64,000 nucleotides of DNA from the NCBI GenBank assembly GCA_033032865.1, contig JAWHQI010000121.1:372001-436000 (forward strand). Direction: 5' to 3'. A program made the position numbers and the translations under genes. Origin of the DNA: Dactylorhiza incarnata. Its lineage: Eukaryota > Streptophyta > Magnoliopsida > Asparagales > Orchidaceae. The notes below the pieces were generated by a model that worked only from the letters and a program-made list of their open reading frames with translations, did not search any database and was not told the DNA's origin. The stretch's first letter is position 1, and each line of letters begins with the position of its first letter. Below, in pieces: positions 32,733-44,291 of the stretch.

Positions 32733-33415
32733 TGATCAATGGCTCTTGATGCGGTGCGCCGCTCATCACTATGAAGAGGAATCTTCAAGTAATGTCGAAA
32801 TGGACTTCTTTAGAAACCAAACTATGTAGAGGAATAGAGCGGGAGAAGGAGAAGAGTACATGAGAGAAGAGATTATACAACTTTCAATCAATGTCCATGA
32901 GTTTACTATTTATAATTTTCTAATTTGTTATCTGTTTGTATGCATAAAAGTTTCTTTTGATAAAACTGTAAGAATGACATTATTAATTTGTAATACATAC
33001 TTGTTGGATATTTGACATGACATAAGTGTGGATATTTGGCTAATATATATGTTTATTGATAATTGATAAAAGAGCCGGTTAATATACGTTTGGTAGCATT
33101 TGTGGATACAATGTTGCCTATTTTTTTATAGTATTAATAAAAGAATTTGACAATTAATTTTTTTTCTTCATTACAAAAATTTGGCAACATTTGCTAACTA
33201 TAACGATATAAGACAACATTTCAAAACTGTTGCAATAGGTCCATCGAAAAACTGTTGCCTATTCTAAGGGTTTAGGCAACAGTTTTTGTATAGTGTTGCC
33301 TAAAAGTATGAAAACTGTTGCCTTAGACCTTTGGCAACACGCGTATAGAGGACACCCATATGGCAACAGTTTTCAATGTTTTGGCAACACTTTGTAGTTT
33401 TACGCAACAGTTTTC

Positions 33416-33447
33416 AAGTGTTGCTAAAGGCCGAAAATGTTGTAGTG
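33416..33447 (-). repeat. Right terminal inverted repeat of CACTA element 1
   Basis: Reads AAGTGTTGCTAAAGGCC and ends TGTAGTG. Subterminal AACTGTTGC repeats lie immediately inside it. Confidence 0.9.
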
Positions 33448-34130
33448 GGCTCACCGCATAAAGCAAGCTTAGAGGTTTCAACTGGCCGATGGGTCTTAAT
33501 CGATTAACCTAAGGTTAGGTGGTAGTTCTCTCGAGAGAGGCTCTACCATATTTTGGGAACCTCCACGGTCAAGTTTGTCTAAATCCATTTCTTATGAATT
33601 CTAGATTTACGAAGTATTTTACTTAAGAAGGATTTTCGATCAAATGTTTCTCTTCTTTTAATTATTTTCAAAACTCTATTTTATTTCCGATAAAATAATA
33701 TTAATTTACGTGAGTAAGATTACTCAACAGGCCTCGGGCAAATACGACATCCTTTTTATACTATATTTTTGATAGGTACACTTGCATACATCGGGATGTT
33801 AGTTTGAATTATTTTTAAAACTATATAAAATCTCTATCAAGTTTTTGGCGCCGTTGCCGGGGAATTTTTATTGATATTTTGAAAGCGTAATTTTTTTTAC
33901 TTTTATCATTCTCTTTCTCCGCCCCCGTTTCTCTTTTTGTTTTTTTTTAATTCCTTTCTATTAAGTAACGGCTGTTAATTTTCTTTTTCCAAAAAAATAT
34001 AATGATATCTCAGTTGGCCGCAAAAATTGTCGAGCTTCAACATAAGGTAAACCTTTTGGAAGCCGCACGAAAGCGCCAACTTATTTGTTATTTTTGTGGT
34101 GCAAATCATTATAGAGAGAAATGTTATTCT

Positions 34131-35647
34131 AATCAAGTCATGGGTGTGACCCAAGGTCGTGTACTCTCCAAAAACAATGAATAAGACTATGTTGGTTGCA
34201 AAATTTCAAATGATCATAACTTTCAATCCAGGAAGGGTTACGGGAAGTGCCACTACATTTCGGGACGAGCACAAGATTATCTACAAATGTGGATAATTTG
34301 CACAAGTACACGCACTCATGTCATGGGCGTGACATGGGCGTGAACACGGGCGTGTACTGAGGAAAATTACAATTTTCTCCCGAATGCTTCCGAGTGTAAT
34401 TTTGGAAGTTTTTCTTTGTACACGCCCTAGGTCACGGGCGTAACCTAGGGTAGTGACTTCTGAATTTTCTTCTTATAAATTCCCAGCTGTTGCCATTGTC
34501 AAGTGATCCAGTCCTTGCTTCGATTGGGTCAATTTTAGAGAAGTTTTTCTGCATTTCATTAAGGTAATTTTATTTATGAAATTTATTTTATGCTTTGTAA
34601 TTCCAATTCATAGCTTAGATTTACATTACTCGCACTTGTACTTCTCTTTTCATAGTTATAAAAAGTTCTTTTTCTTCAATCAGGAGTAGCTAATTTTATT
34701 ACATTTGATCGGATAAATTCTTAAGTAGTTTTATTTTGTAATCTCTTTTTCATAGTTTAGTTTTGAAAAACTAGGATTTATCTTTGAATTTAATTGCTTC
34801 GAATTCATATGTCGCAAAAATATTTCTAGATCTAAGATCCGTATGCTAGTGATTGAGAGATCCATGCAAACGAGGAGATCACCCAAAGATAAAAAGAGTT
34901 GTATGCATTTCTAGAGAGAGGGTGACACAAATCTTCTGGATTGTAGTCAAATCCAATAGTGGGGCTCACCGCATAAAGCAAGCTTAGGGGTTTCGACTGG
35001 CCGAGGGGTCTTAATCGATCAACTTAAGTTTAGGTGGTAGTTCTCTCGAGAGAGGCTCTACCATATTTTGGGAACCACCACGGTCAAGTTTGTCCAAATC
35101 CATTTCTTATGAATTCTAGATTTACGAAGTATTTTACTTAAGAAGGATTCTCGATCAAATGTTTCTCTTCTTTTAATTATTTTTAAAACTCTATTTTATT
35201 TCCGATAAAATAATATTAATTTACGTGAGTAAGATTACTCAACAGGCCTCAGGAAAATACGACATCCTTCCTATACTATATTTTCGATAGGTACACTTGC
35301 CTACATCGGGATGTTAGTTGGAATTATTTTTAAAACTATATAAAATCTCTATCAAGTTTTTGGCGCCGTTGCCGGGGAATTTTTGTTGATATTTTGAAAG
35401 CGTAAATTTTATTACTTTTATAATTCTCTTTCTCCGCCCCCATTTCTTTTTTTTGTTTTTTTTTAATTCCTTTCTATTAAGTAACGGTTGTTAATTTTCT
35501 TTTTCCAAAAAAAATATAATGATATCTCAGTTGGCCGCAAAAGTTGTCGAGCTTCAACATAAGGTAAACCTTTTGGAAGCCGCACGAAAGCGCCAACTTA
35601 TTTGTTATTTTTGTGGTGCAAATCATTCTAGCGAGTAATGTTATTCT
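34131..35647 (+). repeat. Array unit 3 (1,517 bp)
   Basis: Primer site 35361-35378 is perfect. The gag piece begins ATG 35519 and is stopped at TAA just before the junction (GCGAGTAATG). Confidence 0.9.
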
Positions 35648-37373
35648 AATCAAGTCCTGGGTGTGACCCAAGGTCGTGTACTCTCCAAAAACAATGAATT
35701 AGATTATGTTGGTTGCAGAATTTCAAATGATCATAACTTTCAATCCAGGAAGGGATACGGGCCGTGCCACCACATTTCGGGACGAGCACAAGATTATCTA
35801 CAAATATAGAGGATTTTACCAAGTACACGCCCTCATGTCACGGGCGTGACATGGGCGTGAACACGGGCATGTAATGAGGAAAATTACAATTTTCTCACGA
35901 ATGCTTCTCAGTGTAATTTTGGAAGTTTTTCTCTGTCCACGCCCTAGGTCATGGGCGTGACCTCCAGGTCACGGGCGTGTCTCACCCCGGGGAACATTTA
36001 ATGAAGCAGTTTTTCGCCGTAGGCAGTTTCAGCTTACACACCCATAGTTACGGGCGTGACCAGGGGGCGTGTACTCCAAATTGATAGATTTTGGCGGTTT
36101 TTCCCCCAACGTTCCCGGGCTTTCAAGACGCACGTTCCGCACCTTACACGCCCTAGGTCACGGGCGTTACCTAGGGGCGTGACTTCTGAATTTTCTCCTT
36201 ATAAATTCCCTGTTGCTGTCATTATCAAGGGATCCAGTCCTTGCTTCGATTGGGTCAATTTTAGAGTAGTTTTTCTGCATTTCATTAGTGTAATTTCATT
36301 TATGAAATTTATTTTATGCTTTGCAATTCCAATTCATAGCTTAGATTTACTTTACTCGCACTTGTACTTCTCTTTTCATAGTTATAAAATGTTATTTTTC
36401 TTCAATCACGAGTAGATAATTTTATTACATTTGATCGGATGAATTCTTAAGTAGTTTTTTTTTTGTAATCTCTTTTTCATAGTTTAGTTTTGGAAAACTA
36501 GGATTTATTTTTGAATTTAATTGCTTCGAATTCATATGTCGCGAATATGTTTCTCGATCTAAGATCTGTATGCTAGTGATCGAGAGATCCATGCAAACGA
36601 GGAGATCACCCAAAGATAAAAAGAGTTGTATGCATTCCTCGAGAGAGGGTGACACAAATCTTCCGGATTGGAGTCAAATCAAATAGTGGGGCTCACCGCA
36701 TAAAGCAAGCATAGAGTTTTCAACTGGCCGAGGGGTTTTAATCGATCAACCTAAGGTTAGGTGGTAGTTCTCTCGAGAGAGGCTCTACCATATTTTGGGA
36801 ACCTTCACGGTCAAGTTTGTCTAAATCCATTTCTTATGAATTCTAGATTTACGAAGTATTTTACTTAAGAAAAATTCTCGATAAAATGTTTCTCTTCTTT
36901 TAATTATTTTCAAAATTTAATTTTATTTCCGATAAAATTATATTAATTTACGTGAGTAAGATTTCTCAACAGGCCTCGGGCAAATACGACATCCTTCATA
37001 TACTATATTTTTGATAGGTACACTTGTCTACATCGGGATGTTAGTTGGAATTATTTTTAAAACTATATAAAATCTCTATCATGTTTTTGGCGCCGTTGCC
37101 GCGGAATTTTTGTTGATATTTTGAAAGCGTAAATTTTATTACTTTTATCATTCTCTTTCTCCTCCCCCATTTCTCTTTTTGTTTTTTTTTTAATTCCTTT
37201 CTATTAAGTAACGGTTGTTAATTTTCTTTTTCCAAAAAAATATAATGATATCTCAGTTGGACGCAAAAGTTATCGAGCTTCAACATAAGGTAAATCTTTT
37301 GGAAGCCGCACGAAAGCGCCAGCTTATTTGTTATTTTTGTGGTGCACATCATTCTAGCGAGAAATGTTATTCT
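35648..37373 (+). repeat. Array unit 4, long variant (1,726 bp)
   Basis: Retains about 212 bp (about 35955-36165) that other units lack but the inverted element at 1500-1780 has. The extra block lies between two CACGGGCGTGACC-type palindromes. Primer site 37088-37105 has one mismatch (GCGGA for GGGGA). Confidence 0.9.
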
Positions 37374-38886
37374 AATCAAGTCATGGGTGTGACCCAAGGT
37401 CGTGTACTCTCCAAAAACAATGAATTAGACTATGCTGGTTGCAGAATTTCAAATGATCATAACTTTCAATCTAGGAACAGTTACGGGACGTGCCACCACA
37501 TTTCGGGGCGAGCACAAGGTTATCTACAAATCAGGAGAATTTTCCCAAGTACACGCTCTCATGTCATGAGCGTGACATGGGCGTGAACACGAGGGTGTAC
37601 TGAGGAAAAGTACAATTTTCTCCTGAATGCTTCCCAGTGTAATTTTGGAAGTTTTTCTCTGTACACGCGCTAGGTCACCGGCGTGACCTAGGGGCGTGAC
37701 TTCTGAATTTTCTCCTTATAAATTCGAGCTGCTGTCATTGTCAAGGGATCCAGTCATTGCTTCGATTGGGTCAATTTTAGAGTAATTTTTCTGCATTTCA
37801 TTAGTGTAATTTTATTTATGAAATTTATTTTATACTTTGCAATTCCAATTCATAGCTTAGATTTACTTTAATCACACTTGTACTTCTCTTTTCATAGTTA
37901 TAAAATGTTCTTTTTCTTCAATCACGAGTAGCTAATTTTATTACATTTGATCGGATGAATTCTTAAGTAGTTTTATTTTGTGATCTCTTTTTCATAATTT
38001 AGTTTTGGAAAACTATGATTTATCTTTAAATTTAATTGCTTCGAATTCATATGTCGCGAATATGTTTCTCGATCTAAAATCTGTATGCTAGTCATCGAGA
38101 GATCCATGCAAACGAGGAGATCACCCAAAGATAAAAAGAGTTGTATGCATTCCTCGAGAGAGGGTGACACAAATCTTCCAGATTGGAGTCAAATCCAACA
38201 GTGGCGCTCACCGCATAAAGCAAGCTTAGGGGTTTCGACTGGTCGAGGGGTCTTAATCGATCAACATAAGGTTAGGTGGTAGTTCTCTCTCGAGAGGCTC
38301 TACCATATTTTGGGAACCTCCACGGTCAAGTTTGTTTAAATTCATTTCTTATGAATTCTAGATTTACGAAGTATTTTACTTAAGAAGGATTTTCGATCAA
38401 ATGTTTCTCTTCTTTTAATTATTTTCAAAACTCTATTTTATTTCCGATAAAATAATATTAATCTAAGTGAGCAAGATTACTCAACTGGCCTCGGGCAAAT
38501 ACGACATCCTTTCTATACTATATTTTCGATAGGTACACTTGCATACATCGGGATGTTAGTTGGAATTATTTTTAAAACTATATAAAATCTCTATCAAGTT
38601 TTTGGCGCCGTTGCCGGGGAATTTTTGTTGATATTTTGAAAGCGTAAATTTTATTACTTTTATCATTCTCTTTCTCCGCCCCCATTTCACTTTTTGTTTT
38701 TTTTAATTCCTTTCTATTAAGTAATGGTTGTTAATTTTCTTTTTCCAAAAAAATATAATGATATCTCAGTTGGCCGCAAAAGTTGTCGAGCTTCAACATA
38801 AAGTTAACATTTTGGAAGCCGCACGAAAGCGCCAACTTATTTGTTATTTTTGTGGTGCAAATCATTATAGCGAGAAATGTTATTCT
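37374..38886 (+). repeat. Array unit 5 (1,513 bp)
   Basis: At its start the frame from the preceding gag piece (ATG 37245) runs on to 37586 because the usual TAA reads TTA. Primer site 38603-38620 is perfect. Gag piece ATG 38758 to 38940. Confidence 0.9.
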
Positions 38887-40400
38887 AATCAAGTCATGGG
38901 TGTGACCCAAGGTCGTGTACTCTCCAAAAACAATGAATAAGACTATGATGATTGCAGAATTTCAAATGATCATAACTTTCAACCAGGAAGGGTTACGGGA
39001 CGTGCCACCACATTTTGGTACGAGCACAAGATTATCTACAAATCTGAAGAATTTGCCCAAGTACACGCCCTCATGTCACGGGCGTGACATGGGCGTGAAC
39101 ACGGGCGTGTACTGAGGAAAATTACAATTTTCTCCCGAATGCTTCCCAGTGTAATTTTGGAAGTTTTTCTTTGTACACGCCCTAGGTCACGGGCGTGACC
39201 TAGGGGCGTGACTTCTGAATTTTCTTCTTATAAATTCCCAGCTGGTGCCATTGTCAAGTGATCCAGTCCTTGCTTCGATTGGGTCAATTTTAGAGTAGTT
39301 TTTCTGCATTTCATTAGTGTAATTTTATTTATGAAATTAATTTATGTTTTGCAATTCCAATTCATAGCTTAGATTTACTTTAATCGCACTTGTACTTCTC
39401 TTTTCATAGTTATAAAATGTTCTTTTTCTTCAATCACGAGTAGCTAATTTTATTACATTTGATCGGATGAATTCTTAAGTAGTTTTATTTTGTAATCTCT
39501 TTTTCATAGTTTAGTTTTGGAAAACTAGGATTTATCTTTGAATTTAATTGCTTCGAATTCATATGTCGCGAATATGTTTCTCGATCTAAGATCTGTTTGC
39601 TAGTGATCGAGAGATCCATGCAAACGAGGAGATCACCCAAAGATAAAAAGAGTTGTATATATGCATTCCTCGAGAGAGGGTGACACAAATCTTCTGGATT
39701 GGAGTCAAATCTAATAGTGGGGCTCACCGCATAAAGCAAGCTTAGGGGTTTCGACTGGGCGAGTGGTCTTAATCGATCAACCTAAGGTTAGGTGGTAGTT
39801 CTCTCGAGAGAGGCTCTACCATATTTTGGGAACCTCCACGGTCAAGTTTGTCTAAATCCATTTCTTATGAATTCTAGATTTACGAAGTATTTTACTTAAG
39901 AAGGATTTTCGATCAAATGTTTCTCTTCTTTTAATTATTTTCAAAACTCTATTTTATTTCCGATAAAATAATATTAATTTACGTGAGTAAGATTACTCAA
40001 CAGGCCTCGGGCAAATACGACATCCTTTCTATACTATATTTTCGATAGGTACACTTGCCTACATCGGGATGTTAGTTGGAATTATTTTTAAAACTATATA
40101 AATCTCTATCAAGTTTTTTGCACCGTTGCCGGGGAATTTTTGTTGATATTTTGAAAGCGTAAATTTTATTACTTTATCATTCTCTTTCTCCGCCCCCATT
40201 TCTCTTTTTGTTTTTTTTACTTATTTTCTATTATGTAAGGTTGTTAATTTTCTTTTTCCAAAAAAAATATAATGATATATCAGTTGGCCGCAAAAGTTGT
40301 CGAGCTTCAACATAAGGTAAACCTTTTGGAAGCCGCACGAAAGCGCCAACTTATTTGTTATTTTTGTGGTGCAAATCATTATAGGGAGAAATGTTATTCT
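38887..40400 (+). repeat. Array unit 6 (1,514 bp)
   Basis: Contains a well-preserved promoter palindrome (39177-39209) and TATA-like box (39229-39235). Primer site at 40119 is degraded (TGCACCGTTGCCGGGGA). Gag piece 40272-40454 is open. Confidence 0.9.
39177..39235 (+). promoter_or_regulatory. Representative LTR palindrome plus TATA box of the array unit
   Basis: 39177-39209 is a 33-bp palindrome with arms ACGCCCTAGGTCACG and CGTGACCTAGGGGCGT around GG. TATAAAT follows at 39229-39235, 19 bp later. The pair recurs in the other units with varied decay (for example 28240-28292 and 37664-37723). Likely the U3 core promoter of the parental LTR; the hairpin role is inference. Confidence 0.6.
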
Positions 40401-41808
40401 AATCAAGTCATGGGTGTGACCCAAGGTCGTGTACTCTCCAAAAACAATGAATAAGACTATGATGGTTGCAGAATTTCAAATGATCATAACTTTCAATCCA
40501 GGAAGGGTTACGGGACGTGCCACCACATTTCGGGACGAGCACAAGATTATCTACAAATCTGGAGAATTTGCCCAAGTACACGCCCTCATGTCACGGGCGT
40601 GACATGGGCGTGAACACGGGCCTGTATTAAGGAAAATTACAATTTTCTCCCGAATGCTTCACAGTGTAATTTTGGAAGTTTTTCTTTATACACGCCCTAG
40701 GTCACGGGCGTAACCTAGGGGCGTGACTTCTGAATATTCTTCTTATAAATTCCCAGCAGCTGCCATTGTCAAGTGATTCAGTCCTTGCTTCGATTGGGTC
40801 AATTTTAGAGTAGTTTTTCTGCATTTCATTAGTGTAATTTTATCTATGAAATTTATTTTTTGCTTTGTAATTCCAATTCATAGCTTAGATTTACATTACT
40901 CGCACTTGTACTTCTCTTTTCATAGTTATAAAATGTTCTTTTTCTTCAATCAGGAGTAGCTAATTTTATTACATTTGATCGGATGAATTCTTAAGTAGTT
41001 TTATTTTGTAATCTCTTTTTCATAGTTTAGTTTTGGAAAACTATGATTTATCTTTGAATTTAATTGATTCGAATTCATATGTCGCGAATATGTTTCTCGA
41101 TCTTAGATCCGTATGCTAGTGATCGAGAGATCCATGCAAACGAGGAGATCACCCAAAGATAAAAAGAGTTGTATGCATTCCTCGAGAGAGGGTTACACAA
41201 ATCTTCCGTATTGGAGTCAAATCCAATAGTGGGGCTCACCGCATAAAGCAAGCTTAGGGGTTTCGACTGGCCGAGCGGTCTTAATCGATCAACTTAAGGT
41301 TAGGTGGTAGTTCTCTCGAGAGAGGCTCTACCATATTTTGGGAACCTCCACGGTCAAGTTTGTCTAAATCCATTTCTTATGAATTCTAGATTTACGAAGT
41401 ATTTTACTTAAGAAGGATTCTCGATCAAATGTTTCTCTTCTTTTAATTATTTTCAAAACTCTATTTTATTTCCGATAAAATAATATTAATTTACGTGAGT
41501 AAGATTACTCAACAGGCCTCAGGCAAATACGACATCCAACCTATACTATATTTTCAATAGGTAGTACACTTGCCTACATCGGGATGTTAGTTGGAATTAT
41601 TTTTAAAACTATATAAAATCTCTATCAAGTTTTTGGCGCCGTTGCCGGGGAATTTTTGTTGATATTTTGAAAGCGTAAATTTTATTACTTTTATCATTCT
41701 CTTTCTCCGCCCCCATTTCTCTTTTTGTTTTTTTTAATTCCTTTCTATTAAGTAACGGTTGTAAATTTTCTTTTTCCAAAAAAATATAATGATATCTCAG
41801 TTGGCCGT
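40401..41808 (+). repeat. Array unit 7, interrupted by the Tat gypsy element
   Basis: Perfect primer site at 41634-41651. Its gag start (ATG 41790, ISQLAA) is split by the gypsy insertion after GTTGGCCG and resumes at 54338 as GCCGCAAAAGTTGCCGAGC. Confidence 0.9.
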
Positions 41809-42292
41809 TGTTTGCCCAGAAAGCCCGCGACCTCCTCTTACTAGTCAATTTTTTCAGTCTCGGCGGTCTCAGTTTAGGTGATCGCCCAGACCGCCAGCTG
41901 CCTTCTCAACCAGGATTTTCAAAGTACCAAGCAATCAGGACAGTGCGAGACCGCCAGATTAAGCGGTCTGATCGTTTTTCTTTATCTTTGTTATTTGCAC
42001 CCATTCTCCCTGCCCTGGCTCTCCTGTATCCCGGGCAGCCCGTAGTTTACAATTCTGGCCGTTTGGGCAGCCCCCTCGTCTATAAATAGAGGGGTGGGGG
42101 TACCAGAAAAGGCATTTTTTACTCGGAGGCTCCAGCTTACAACCTATGTAAGCGGTCTCATTTCTTCGTGATCGCCATTTTTATGATCGCCTCACTTTTT
42201 TCCAGCATCTTCTGTCTTAGTAACCTGCACTTCGCAGTTTCCTCCCATCCCCTTTAGTGTGAATTTTGGAGGTACCATTTTTGGCACCAACA
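41809..42292 (+). repeat. 5' LTR of the Tat gypsy element
   Basis: TGTTTGCCCAG to CACCAACA. TATA box TATAAATA (42081-42088) is bracketed by CCCCTC and GAGGGG, so the core promoter itself can form a small stem. Contains GACCGCC and GGCGGTCTC motifs that recur throughout the element. I see no convincing primer site directly after the LTR. Confidence 0.95.
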
Positions 42293-42347
42293 GAACGAAC
42301 ACGCGACCTTCAGATTCGAAGTGTCAGGTGAATTTTAGACTTTCAAG

Positions 42348-44291
42348 ATGGCTGATCGCCGTAGAGGTCGTCCCCTGCGATCTCCTAGCGTTCCCCCTTC
42401 CGATCACAACCCGTTAGAAGTGCTTGAGCGCCGCTTCGAGCTTCGTGTTGAGCAAGCTCTCCGCGAGGCCGCCCGAGCTAGGCAGGAGACCGCTTCTGTT
42501 CAGCAAGAGATCGCTCGGTCTCAGCAAGAGGCCGCTCGAGATCGGCAAGAAGTCGTCCGGACTCAACAGGAGTCCGCAAAGCAGATTGAGGCTATGAACC
42601 AGGTTCTAGCCGCGATCTCCCAGAATATCCTTCCTCAAGGCTCTCAGATCGCTACTCCTGACCGAGTGGCAAGCGGTCACCCTAGCGATCACCCCGTCTT
42701 CCAGCCCGCAGCTCCTCAGTGATCTCAGCATGAGGAGTTCGCCGCTCGTCATAATTCTTTCCGAGCCGCAGCCTAGGGGCCTCCGGCTCAGGCCTTGAAT
42801 TTTGAAGAAGGGTTTGCTTACCCTCAAGCTCCTCCTACTTCCTTTTTCCCTCCTCTGGGGCCTTCTGAATTAGGGGAACCCTCCCCCTTTACCGATGAAA
42901 TTCGTCGGGATCCTATTCCTCATGGGTTCAGAGAACCCCGACTTCCTGTGTATACCGGAGAGACCGACCCCATGTGCCATCTTCAAGCCTTCGAGTCTGC
43001 TGTGGCTCTCAGGACCATTTCAGATGGAGTAAGGTGCAAGCTGATGGTCACCTCCTTTGATGGGTCGGCCATGGAATGGTTCTATAAGCTGCCTTGTCAA
43101 TCTATCTCAAGCTTTGCTGCCCCGAGGCAAGAGCTCCTTCTAAGTTTTGCCACTGCAAAGAAAAGGAAGAGTGGTCCTGCGACCCTCTTCAAGATTAAGC
43201 AAGGCGACAACGAAACTGCGGCGCATTTCGTTGACCGTTTTCAGAAAGAGATCTTGGGAGTTAGGGATATGGATCCCGAGCTCTATATGGTGGCTTTGAT
43301 CAGTGGCCTGCAGGAGGGTCCTCTGAAGTTCAAAGTCACAACCAAGGAGCCTAGCTCCTATCAGGAGCTGATCAGCATTGCCAATCGCTACATAGAAGGG
43401 GAGATCAACAACCCCACCTATGTGAGCAATTTGACAAATAGGGCCACTCAGAAAGGCTCTGCGGGATTTTATCCGGCTCCATCTTCCTCAAAACCTCGAC
43501 CAGAACTCCCACCTCCAGCTCCGAGAGGTAAGAATTATCGCAACGGCCGCTTCAATCGAGGTAACCATTCTTTCCCACCTCAAGGTTCATTTCTTCAAAC
43601 CCCTGCTACCCCTGCTCCGCAAGTCACCCCAGTCCACCAGATCCAGTACGCCCAACCTCCCCTTCTGCCCATTCCTTCGCTCTACAATGAATCCCAAGAG
43701 TCTTTTACAGACTTTGGTGTTTCTATGAGTGAAGTGCTCCAAATCCTTCAAAAGCAACCCTTCTTCAAGAAGCCAGCTCCGCTAAACTCGGATCCAAAGA
43801 CCAGAAATCCTACTCTCTACTGTGAGTACCATAGAGATAGGGGACATTTGACAGAGGATTGTAGGGCTCTCCGCCTGTTCTTAGAGAAGCTTCTGAAGGA
43901 GGGTAAGCTTCGAGATCTCATCCAGAAGAATGATTCTGCCAAAGCCTCAACCTCCAAGGCTAAGGAAGTAGCGGAAGTTCATTGGGAATGCGAAGAAGTG
44001 GACGATATTGGCCATCTCGGCAATATCAGCTTTCCCAATGAATGTGTGGATGCTGATGACGAAGGCGCCTTGGGCAATCTCTTCTGCATCCATGGATGTG
44101 CAGGTCCGGAATCTTCAAGGAAGGTGAGTCTGAAAAGGGTTTACCAATCAGAGGTTGTTGCTACCTCTTCGGCTCCGATTCGAGGGACGGTCACTTTTGG
44201 AGATGAAGATCTTCCTCAGACCGCGAATCCCTTTGATTATGCAGTCGTCATCAAAGTTGTAATCGAAAACTATACGGTGGAAAAATTCTAA
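42348..44291 (+). pseudogene. Gag of the Tat gypsy element, two in-frame stops
   Basis: ATG 42348. Residues 1-124 are a basic start and a Gln/Arg/Glu coiled coil (ARQETASVQQEIARSQQE). TGA at 42720 and TAG at about 42774 interrupt, but the frame resumes unchanged at 42795 with the retrotransposon gag domain (GETDPMCHLQAFESAVAL, MEWFYKLPCQSI, FVDRFQKEILGV). Then come a Pro-rich linker, the single knuckle CEYHRDRGHLTEDC with the LRLFLEKLLKEGKL helix, and the start of protease (VTFGDEDLPQTANPFDYAVV). Stop 44289-44291 arises from a frameshift before the D-T-G motif. Confidence 0.9.

Larger units (their letters stand above)
28785..33447. mobile_element. CACTA element 1, non-autonomous, carrying host gene fragments
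   Basis: Left end CACTATAACATTTTTAGTC and right end, reverse-complemented, CACTACAACATTTTCGGCC match at 28 of the first 32 bases. The element is flanked by a 3-bp target duplication GGC (28782-28784 and 33448-33450), the CACTA rule, and removing it restores the array unit exactly. Subterminal regions (28785-29040 and 33110-33447) are packed with GCAACA/TGTTGC motifs in both orientations. No TNP2 or Transposase_24 motif occurs inside, but exon-like pieces of at least two host genes do. Confidence 0.92.
27950..34130 (+). repeat. Array unit 2, split by CACTA element 1
   Basis: About 1,515 bp once the CACTA element and its target duplicate are removed. The insertion point lies in the LTR at GTGGGGC/TCACCGC. 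Primer site 33846-33863 is perfect. The gag piece 34002-34184 is open, knuckle CYFCGANHYREKC. Confidence 0.9.
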
